A stretch of 64,000 bases of DNA from Vulcanimicrobiota bacterium. Lineage in GTDB: Bacteria; Vulcanimicrobiota; Xenobia; Xenobiales; JADMJV01. The number at the start of each line of letters is the position of its first letter. Position 1 is the stretch's first letter. Positions 58,665-64,000 of this stretch are shown here, piece after piece. The notes below the pieces were generated by a model. The model was not told the origin of the DNA. It saw nothing but the letters and a program-made list of their open reading frames with translations, and made no database searches. Location of the stretch: NCBI GenBank assembly GCA_017307785.1, contig JAFKGI010000016.1:92353-156352 (forward strand), written 5' to 3'. A program made the translations under genes and the position numbers.

Positions 58665-60103
58665 CCCAGCTCCTCCAAACGGCGTATGACGCGCTCAATC
58701 GGTTGTAAATGGTCGGAGCCAATGCCGAAGGCCTGGCCGTGGATGCCGCCGGTGCGTTCCACCCAGCGTTTGGCCATGGTGATGGCCGCTGCTGAGGTCA
58801 TAGGACAAGGTAGCGCGAACAATCGAAGTTCCCGGTCGGTAAAGCAAGAAGGATGGACCACCATCTTAGGCTCTCCCTTGACTTTCATGCCGTAGCCCTC
58901 CAATTGAGGCACGAAACCCAGGGTCAGGGCGCTGCCTTCCGGGTCGAAGTCGGCAAAGCTATAGATTTCGACTTCCTGGACGCCCCGCCCCACCAGGTCG
59001 TGAACCAGGAACTCGGTATCGACGATTTTGGTAGCACCGCCGCTGATCAGATAGGTGAAGCCGAAATGGTCGGCCAGTTTGCGGGCATATCCCTCCAGGC
59101 AGCGTTTCTCGACCAGAAAGAGTAGCTGAGGCCGAGTACTCCCGAGCACTCGGCCCCCGGGGTCGCGAAATCCCAAATCTTGGTAGCGGAACCACTTGAG
59201 CTCCCCCACCGCCCGCTCTACCACGCGGCGGTAGCGCAGGCAGGCGGCATCCTTGGACTCGCGAGTGATTTCCTCCGCGTCCACCCAGCGTACTTCGTCG
59301 GCGTCGATGAAGCCGGCTCGATAGAGAACGGAGGAAACCGGTTTGTACCAAAATCCTCGGTGGTCGTCTCCATATTCGATGAAGATTCCCCAGCGGCGAT
59401 AGCGGACGCATTGGAGCAGGCAGTTGGCGATGAGCACATTGGCGTCGTCGAACCAGGCTTTGAGCTGTTCGGCTTCGGAATTGTAGAGTTCTTCGGGCCA
59501 GTCGCGCAGTTTGTACTGGCGCATCCCCGGCACGACCGGCTCAAGGCGATTGTGATCGGGGAGACCGAGGCGCTGGGCCAGCTGGCGAGCGGCCTCGGGG
59601 TGGAGGCTGTGAAGCCGTTGCCCGTTATCCAGAATAAGCTCGAACTTCTCCCCCACCGGGCGCAGTCGATGGAAGCGATTGCGGTTACCCCAAAGTCCGC
59701 GCCCGACCTGAACCAGCTGGGGAAGTCGCTGCAGAGCTTCTTGCTCCGTCCACTCGGAGGGCTGGGCTCCATCATCGGTCAGCAGAGTGATTCCGCCGCC
59801 GGAGCGCATGCCCCAGATCCGCTCGGGTGGCGCCTCTGGCTGGCTGGTGAAAGGCGGCAACGAGTCCCCCGGGTAGAAGAAGCCGGCTCGGTCATTCCAG
59901 CCGCCTTCAGAGGCGGACAGGGCGGGGGGCCATACCCAACTCTCGCCGAGCGGGACCCAGGGGCCTTCTGGTTTCTGGGGCAGGTGCAACACCTCGCCGT
60001 CGAGCGTCACGGCCCGCCACCAGCCCCGCAAAAAGGGAGTCAGTGTGGCGATCTGGCGCGGGGGCAGGAAAACCAGTCCCTGGAAATCTTCTAAAACGAT
60101 CAT
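58658..60103 (-). CDS. LytTR-like plus Spo11/TopoVI-A-like Toprim protein (paralogue 1)
   Basis: 481 residues from ATG 60103 (ATGA overlap with the HerA stop); a longer frame exists inside herA but is not used. It matches paralogue 2: LytTR-like segment RGLWGNRNRFHRLRPVGEKFELILDNGQRLHSLHPEAARQLAQRLG, then RDWPEELYN, VRYRRWGIFIEYGDDHRGFWYKPVSSVLYRAGFI. The Toprim core is canonical, with Glu332 in LLFLVEKRCLEGYARKLADHFG and DFDPEG (385-390). A shared C-terminal motif DHLQPIER closes it. The intact DxDPxG suggests this paralogue is the active one. Likely Mg2+-dependent DNA cleavage or strand transfer. Confidence 0.7.
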   Translation of the reverse strand: MIVLEDFQGLVFLPPRQIATLTPFLRGWWRAVTLDGEVLHLPQKPEGPWVPLGESWVWPPALSASEGGWNDRAGFFYPGDSLPPFTSQPEAPPERIWGMRSGGGITLLTDDGAQPSEWTEQEALQRLPQLVQVGRGLWGNRNRFHRLRPVGEKFELILDNGQRLHSLHPEAARQLAQRLGLPDHNRLEPVVPGMRQYKLRDWPEELYNSEAEQLKAWFDDANVLIANCLLQCVRYRRWGIFIEYGDDHRGFWYKPVSSVLYRAGFIDADEVRWVDAEEITRESKDAACLRYRRVVERAVGELKWFRYQDLGFRDPGGRVLGSTRPQLLFLVEKRCLEGYARKLADHFGFTYLISGGATKIVDTEFLVHDLVGRGVQEVEIYSFADFDPEGSALTLGFVPQLEGYGMKVKGEPKMVVHPSCFTDRELRLFALPCPMTSAAAITMAKRWVERTGGIHGQAFGIGSDHLQPIERVIRRLEELGC

Positions 60104-61584
60104 CCGGCCGCGACTTCGCTGCTGCGCGTCGCCCAGGCCGGAAAGGGAAAGCGGATGGCCAGCGGAACCGGTACTTCCGGTTGGGAAAGGAACATGGCGC
60201 CGGGCTGCAGCAACACGGCTCGTTCGCGCAGCCCCTCGGTCAGCCAGCCGTAGCAATCCTTCTGACTCTCGGCGGCTTCGAGACGGCCGACCACGCGCAG
60301 GGCGGAGTTGCCCACCACTCGCTCTTCCACCGCGCTGGCGGTCTGCTCCGCCCCAATCAGCACGATTCCGAGACTACGGCCCCTTTCCGCAACGTCCAAA
60401 AGCATGTCGCGGATGCGATGGTAGCCCTGTCGCGGCGCGTACTTGTTCAGCTCGTCCAGCACCAGATACACGGTGGGATGGGCATCGCCCAGCGCTTCGC
60501 GCCCGTCGAAGAGATTTTTGAGGATACAGCCGACCACAAAGGCGCGAGCTTTGTCGGTGTAGAGATGCAGGTCGACGACGTTGAGCTGATGGCTATAAGA
60601 GAAGCCCTGACAAGGAACAGGAGAGAGCAAACTGGAGATCTGAGCGGCCGCCCCACGTAGACGGCGGCCGATAGCCAGGCGCGTATTGGTGGCGGCCTTG
60701 CCGAACCAGAGGCTGTCGCTCTCCTCCATCGAGCCAGAAATCAGGGCGCATAGTTGTTTGAGGCTGGCGATAGTCTGGCCCAGCACCACCAGTTCCGGAC
60801 CGGAAGTCTTGGCGGCTTCTTCTTTGAGGACGTCGACGATGTGCTCGATGGCGAACTCCTGAGTGTCGGTCTGCTCGTCGTCGCTGAAGAGAAAGCGGAA
60901 ATATTCCTTTTCAGCAAACTCTCTCATGCTCCAAAGGGGAGCCGAGCCGCCGGAGTAACCGACGTCGGAGAAAGGCTGACAGGGCAGACCCAACCGCTGG
61001 TAAGTGCTGCGTGCCTCGTGGCTGAGGCGGGCGTTGGGATGATGTAGATGTAGCAAGTCGTTGCTTTTGACGTTGAAGATGATGGCCCGAGTGGTCTCCA
61101 CGGTGGTGCTTTGAAAGAGACTGTAGAGCAAGAAGAGTGCGTAACTGGTCTTGGTGGCCACCCCCGAAATGCCGGCGATGTTGACGTGGGCTCCGCTGAC
61201 GCCCGATAAGAAATCGAGGTTGACGTAAGCCGGTTGGCCGTCCGCCATAAGGCCCGCCACCAGGCGACGCTTCATGCCGTCAAAACGCAGGGCCAACTGC
61301 TGCACCTTGGGATCGGAGCGGTAGACCGGCGCGCCTGGCTCAGGCGGCACGTAAAGCTCCGGCTCGATCCTGAGTATGCGAACGCGGGCCAGATAGCTGC
61401 CGGGCGTGCTGCGGGTCAGCGATTGCACCACCCCGTAATAGAAGATCTTGCCCCAGTTGTCGGCGTTGCGACTGGTGTGCACGACTTCGTCGAGGGGAAG
61501 CTCCTGCGGAAGGGTGACCTGAACATAGAATTCCAGGGGAGAGCAAGGCGGGTTCGAGGCGACGACCAGCGTGTTGGCTTGCAT
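60100..61584 (-). CDS. HerA-like DNA translocase ATPase
   Basis: 494 residues. An N-terminal barrel-like region (to about 110; FYYGVVQSLTRSTPGSYLARVRILR) fits the HAS-barrel of HerA. Walker A is in NIAGISGVATKTSYALFLLYSLF (138-147), an unusual version with T-K-T in place of G-K-S/T. Walker B is PTVYLVLDELNKYAP (Asp378, Glu379). ERGRSLGIVLIGAEQTASAVEERVVGNSALRVVGRLEA is the sensor and arginine region typical of HerA/FtsK. HerA proteins are hexameric DNA pumps, usually partnered with NurA nuclease; here the co-encoded partners are Toprim proteins. One base separates it from the gene upstream. Confidence 0.85.
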   Translation of the reverse strand: MQANTLVVASNPPCSPLEFYVQVTLPQELPLDEVVHTSRNADNWGKIFYYGVVQSLTRSTPGSYLARVRILRIEPELYVPPEPGAPVYRSDPKVQQLALRFDGMKRRLVAGLMADGQPAYVNLDFLSGVSGAHVNIAGISGVATKTSYALFLLYSLFQSTTVETTRAIIFNVKSNDLLHLHHPNARLSHEARSTYQRLGLPCQPFSDVGYSGGSAPLWSMREFAEKEYFRFLFSDDEQTDTQEFAIEHIVDVLKEEAAKTSGPELVVLGQTIASLKQLCALISGSMEESDSLWFGKAATNTRLAIGRRLRGAAAQISSLLSPVPCQGFSYSHQLNVVDLHLYTDKARAFVVGCILKNLFDGREALGDAHPTVYLVLDELNKYAPRQGYHRIRDMLLDVAERGRSLGIVLIGAEQTASAVEERVVGNSALRVVGRLEAAESQKDCYGWLTEGLRERAVLLQPGAMFLSQPEVPVPLAIRFPFPAWATRSSEVAAG

Positions 61585-61585
61585 T

Positions 61586-62125
61586 TTACAGGCTCTCGTA
61601 GCGGAGCCGCGCGATCCGCTCCTGAATTTCTTCGCGGCGATGGGCCCGGCGGCGGGCGCTTTCGTTGGCCATTTCCATGATGTCCCAAAGCATGGTCTGA
61701 TGAGCGGCGACTTCCGCCGGGGTGGGGTGATGTTGTGCGGGCCACTTGGGCCGAGCGGTGGTGGGAGCGGGCGCCGCCGGCTCGGGGTCTGGTTCTGGCT
61801 CTGGTTCGGGAAAGGGGCTGCCGGTCACTTTGAGACGACGCGCGCCCTCCTCGAGGTCGGCGCGCAGGCGGGCGAGGTCCGGACGGAGGGTGTCCATCCA
61901 GCCGTGCGGCAGCGTTTGCTCCAAGTAGTCCTCGTAGGTGCTGAGGGAGTCGAGCAGGCGTTTCCGGGCCTGAATCAGGGCAGTGACGTCCATGACGAGA
62001 CCGGTGGTGCTCTGGAGCTCGAAATAATAGTGCTCGGAATCCGTCATTCCCACGGCCATTCGCTCCAGACGGTGGAGCATTTCGGTGGCGTAGGCCGCCA
62101 TGAGATTCGAATCTTTCAAAGCCAA
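61586..62125 (-). CDS. Coiled-coil hypothetical protein, first gene of the HerA-Toprim operon
   Basis: 179 residues from a TTG with a G-rich ribosome site just upstream; ATG 62101 is an alternative. Helical throughout: an N-terminal helix (AYATEMLHRLERMAVGMTDSEHYYFELQ), a coiled coil (VTALIQARKRLLDSLSTYEDYLEQTL and DLARLRADLEEGARRLK), a Pro/Glu-rich linker (PEPEPEPDPEPAAPAP) and a basic helix (ANESARRRAHRREEIQERIARLR). No family is recognised. It may dock the ATPase or measure DNA or complex size. It ends one base before herA. Confidence 0.65.
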   Translation of the reverse strand: MALKDSNLMAAYATEMLHRLERMAVGMTDSEHYYFELQSTTGLVMDVTALIQARKRLLDSLSTYEDYLEQTLPHGWMDTLRPDLARLRADLEEGARRLKVTGSPFPEPEPEPDPEPAAPAPTTARPKWPAQHHPTPAEVAAHQTMLWDIMEMANESARRRAHRREEIQERIARLRYESL

Positions 62126-62197
62126 GTAACTTCCCCCCGATTCATTCTTTGTGGGGGTTTGTGAGGGCGAGAGGATTTCCTGGCTTCGGCCATGAGC

Positions 62198-62231
62198 AAA
62201 AAGCCGCCCCGGCGAATCGGGACGGCTTTTT
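62198..62231. terminator. Bidirectional terminator-like hairpin
   Basis: AAAAAGCCG (62198-62206) and CCCG (62208-62211) pair with CGGG and CGGCTTTTT around a GCGAAT loop with one mismatch. On the minus strand it terminates the DUF1328 gene before the HerA-Toprim operon, separating their transcripts. Confidence 0.85.
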
Positions 62232-62252
62232 AGAATGTGACTATGGTCTGGC

Positions 62253-62417
62253 TCAGGCGGTTCTGGTGGCGCGGAACAAGAGTCCGACGATGAACAGCAC
62301 GATGAACACCTTGAGCAGAAGGCTGCCTACCCCGGCAGCCGTACCCGCGACTCCACCGAATCCGAGGAACGCCGCGATGATAGCAATCAGAAAGAATGTA
62401 ATGGCCCAGTTCAACAT
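62253..62417 (-). CDS. DUF1328 (YtjA-like) small membrane protein
   Basis: 54 residues. It reads [20 protein letters not shown], then [20 protein letters not shown] and [14 protein letters not shown], a near match to the DUF1328 family pattern ('mlnWaiiFlviAiiAallGFggiAgtaagiAkilf.ifl'). Two membrane helices are expected. DUF1328 proteins are small and inner-membrane, often stress-related, with unknown function. GGAG lies ahead of the ATG, and a 7-bp hairpin lies in the leader (62439-62458). It has its own terminator. Confidence 0.93.
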   Translation of the reverse strand: MLNWAITFFLIAIIAAFLGFGGVAGTAAGVGSLLLKVFIVLFIVGLLFRATRTA

Positions 62418-62438
62418 AATGTTTTCTCCATCCCTTTA

Positions 62439-62458
62439 GTGGCGGTTCAGCCCGCCAC
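62439..62458 (-). other. Leader hairpin upstream of the DUF1328 gene
   Basis: GTGGCGG (62439-62445), six-base loop, CCGCCAC (62452-62458). A perfect 7-bp stem in the probable 5' leader of the DUF1328 gene, without a T-run. It could affect mRNA stability; function unknown. Confidence 0.5.
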
Positions 62459-62571
62459 CCCTTGACCTGAGTTTAGCGCTCCCCCACCTGATCGACCGAG
62501 GGGTTGCAATACGAGGGTGAGGGTACTGAAATCACCTCCGAAGGGGACAGGCCAACCGGGTGGTGAGGGGG

Positions 62572-63129
62572 TCATGTCTTCAAGTAGGCGTAAACGGTAG
62601 CCCGGCAAACACCCAGCTCTCGGGCCACCTGAGCCACTTTCTCGCCGGCACCCACCCGTCGGCGAACCTGCTCGACCTGGTCGTCCTTCAGCGCCGGCTT
62701 CCGACCTTTGTATGCGCCGCGCAGCTTGGCCAGGGCGACACCCTCGCGCTGCCGCTCTAAAATCAGCGAGCGCTCGAACTCGGCTACCGCGCCCAGCAAG
62801 GACAATAACAACTTGCTCATCGGATTCACGTCGCTGCCGGCCTCGAAAACCAGGTTCTCCCGCACGAAGCGAACTTCCACCCCCTTGGTCACCAGGTGTT
62901 TGACCGTCTCCAGCAAGTCAGCCAGGCTCCGAGACAGTCGGTCCATCGAATGCACCAGCAGCACATCGCCTCTGCGTAGATACTTCTCGGCCGCTCCCCA
63001 AGCGGGCCGCTTCAGATCCTTGCCGCTGCACTTGTCCTCAAAAACCTCATCCACCTCCACGCCCTCTAGCTGGCGGTCCGTCCTCTGCTCTAAAGTGCTC
63101 ACCCGCTTATAGCCCACTCGCTGCCCCAC
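62572..63129 (-). CDS. Serine recombinase (resolvase/invertase family)
   Basis: 185 residues from a GTG at 63129, six bases after GGGAGG; the open frame runs to a TTG at 63207 but lacks a ribosome site there. The N-terminal catalytic domain has nucleophile Ser11 in RVGYKRVSTLEQ, then LEGVEVDEVFEDKCSGKDLKRPAW and VHSMDRLSRSLADLLETV. LLSLLGAVAEFERSLILERQREGVALAK is the E helix. The C-terminal HTH is QVARELGVCRATVYAYL. Small resolvases act at paired sites in transposons, plasmids or invertible segments. No transposase is visible beside it. Confidence 0.95.
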   Translation of the reverse strand: MGQRVGYKRVSTLEQRTDRQLEGVEVDEVFEDKCSGKDLKRPAWGAAEKYLRRGDVLLVHSMDRLSRSLADLLETVKHLVTKGVEVRFVRENLVFEAGSDVNPMSKLLLSLLGAVAEFERSLILERQREGVALAKLRGAYKGRKPALKDDQVEQVRRRVGAGEKVAQVARELGVCRATVYAYLKT

Positions 63130-63703
63130 GGTCGTCCTCCCAAAGTGTCGATCTGGTCTAGTGGGGGCTGTACGACGGGTTTCGAAAAGGTCATGCACGG
63201 ACTTCAAGTAAACAGAAAAAGTTTCAGCACGGGTGTCCAGTCAGAGTGTAGCCTATCTGGACGGCTATGTCTTGTTTGGAAAGGGGACCCCTTCCGAACA
63301 GGCCAGGTGCCGGCGCGAGAGCGGACTCGCAAGCCGGTTGTCCTAAATCGACAAAGCCCGTGGAAGGTGCCGTGCCTCCCACAGGCTCGACGGCTATGAC
63401 GCGTTTTTAGATTTGGTTTTATTTGGGGCTTGGTGGCCGGCCTTCGGCCGGAACCAGGCTGGAGCGCAGGCCAACAACCTTGGGAGGAACTTGGTCTTTG
63501 CGCCCGGCTTGTCGCCAAAGCCAGGGCACAAACCAAACAAACACTGGATGCCGAGCGCTAGTTTTTCTTTGGGCGGAGAATTACCCCGAGGGTTGAGAGG
63601 CCAGCCGCCCCCGCGGCTGCGCGGTCGGAGGGCGGCTGGGCGCCGGCTGCCAGCTGGGAGGCTGGCGCTTCGCGCCAGAACGACGTTGCCTAACGACGGG
63701 AAG
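63130..63703. other. Non-coding stretch with hairpins, between recombinase and partial gene
   Basis: No supported gene. Two perfect hairpins occur: CCGGCC-TTC-GGCCGG (63437-63451), with flanking TGG/CCA, and CTGGCGC-TTC-GCGCCAG (63662-63678). Lower-GC stretches (63400-63430, 63530-63570) alternate with GC-rich blocks. Open frames on both strands give Arg/Pro/Gly-rich peptides without family likeness. The region could hold recombinase sites or a structured RNA. Confidence 0.5.
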
Positions 63704-64000
63704 CTATCGCGTATTAGACATCTGCAGAAATCGAGGCTTCGTGCCAAGGGAATAGCGAGCAAGCCAACCGTCTCCAATGTCGTAGTAAACGGCGCCCAAT
63801 TGGTAGGTCGGCCAATACAGAACCACTCTTCCTGGATCCTTATCAAGTAACTGACTCCCAGGTAGCTTCTTCTTCGCTTCGACCGGTACTAGTGGGAGGC
63901 TGATCTCGGTGCCATTGACGCGCGCAATTCCCCCGCGAATATACTCGACCCTGTCGTCTTGGCCCAGATAGACTTCCAATCGATGATCATCGCCAAAGTT
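63704..64000 (-). CDS. Hypothetical protein, 5' truncated by the window edge
   Basis: At least 98 residues, open to the right edge; a TTG at 63979 is an internal candidate start but the frame continues in. Visible text: FGDDHRLEVYLGQDDRVEYIRGG, IARVNGTEISLPLVPVEAKKKLPG, VVLYWPTYQLGAVYYDIGDGWLARYSL, ending LQMSNTR. The beta-strand alternation resembles the small secreted proteins with 'iglG....v...lG' repeats, such as the 33352 gene. No signal peptide is visible. Function unknown. Confidence 0.55.
   Translation of the reverse strand, partial: NFGDDHRLEVYLGQDDRVEYIRGGIARVNGTEISLPLVPVEAKKKLPGSQLLDKDPGRVVLYWPTYQLGAVYYDIGDGWLARYSLGTKPRFLQMSNTR

Noticed and set aside
57147..62125. Known Wadjet (JetABCD) system
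   Set aside because: No SMC-like JetC, JetA or JetB was found; the ATPase is HerA-like and there are two Toprim proteins rather than one JetD.
57147..62125. Classical HerA-NurA repair pair
   Set aside because: No NurA-type RNase H-fold nuclease is adjacent; the partners are Toprim proteins.
63130..63207. Longer start (TTG 63207) for the serine recombinase
   Set aside because: GGGAGG lies six bases before GTG 63129 and the catalytic Ser then falls at the family-typical position 11.
63413..63850. Open frame of 145 residues (and antisense 63394-63846)
   Set aside because: Arg/Pro/Gly-rich without family likeness, crosses the hairpins and the opposite-strand partial gene.
1..64000. tRNA, rRNA or plasmid/phage replication genes
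   Set aside because: None could be recognised on either strand by eye; short RNA genes could still be missed.

Overview
The window is a GC-rich, gene-dense chromosomal segment of a Gram-negative (diderm) bacterium. It carries a lipobox lipoprotein, several Sec signal peptides, type IV minor prepilins and PilZ/receiver signalling. The density of multi-PAS hybrid histidine kinases, free receivers and lineage-specific hypothetical genes suits a poorly cultured environmental phylum (Vulcanimicrobiota, Eremiobacterota, Armatimonadota or a similar group). That placement is a guess: there is no rRNA or other phylogenetic marker here. No tRNA, rRNA or CRISPR array was seen. Genes are packed tightly, with many ATGA/GTGA/TGATG start-stop overlaps and several convergent pairs sharing one TTAA or CTAA stop.

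Layout. 0-6 kb: the 3' part of a PilX-like gene; a TetR/DUF4385/nucleotidyltransferase operon; a NarL-type regulator preceded by three phased TGTTAG repeats; a GH43 glycosidase. 5.7-7 kb: a His-rich PadR (YqjI-like) coupled to a siderophore-interacting ferric reductase (YqjH-like). 7-24.4 kb: three large PAS hybrid kinases interspersed with a tandem pair of small paralogues, a secreted propeller-like protein, a MOSC/FAD-NAD(P)/receiver operon, a ferritin-like protein, an HD hydrolase, a lipoprotein and a pseudo-receiver. 24.5-26.2 kb: three His/Met/Cys-rich genes (candidate metal handling) behind a MerR regulator. 27-34 kb: GNAT, DUF2188, MFS, CsbD, bestrophin, glycogen branching enzyme, a receiver and a secreted protein. 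34-40 kb: a four-gene minor prepilin operon, including a prepilin fused to a TolB-like propeller, running into a membrane hybrid kinase and a PilZ protein. 40-43 kb: a fully overlapping operon (cold-shock domain, DUF1826, hypothetical, CobW/COG0523 GTPase) behind a Fur/Zur-type palindrome. The same palindrome architecture recurs at 49.5 kb between a methyltransferase and a TPR protein. 43-52.4 kb: small regulators and metabolic genes, including ADH+CBS, Hpt, Nudix, two AraC regulators and a YahK-like ADH.

52.5-54.3 kb holds a 71/72-bp tandem repeat block and an 18-bp minisatellite. The stretch 54.3-62.1 kb looks accessory and is the best candidate for an undescribed system. A tight four-gene operon encodes a coiled-coil protein, a HerA-like ATPase, and two divergent paralogues that each join a LytTR-like segment to a Spo11/TopoVI-A-like Toprim domain. 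Beside it lie a DnaJ-type zinc-ribbon protein coupled to an HExxH metallopeptidase, and a protein faintly like a GHKL ATPase. A DUF1328 membrane peptide, a serine recombinase, a structured non-coding stretch and a partial gene close the window.
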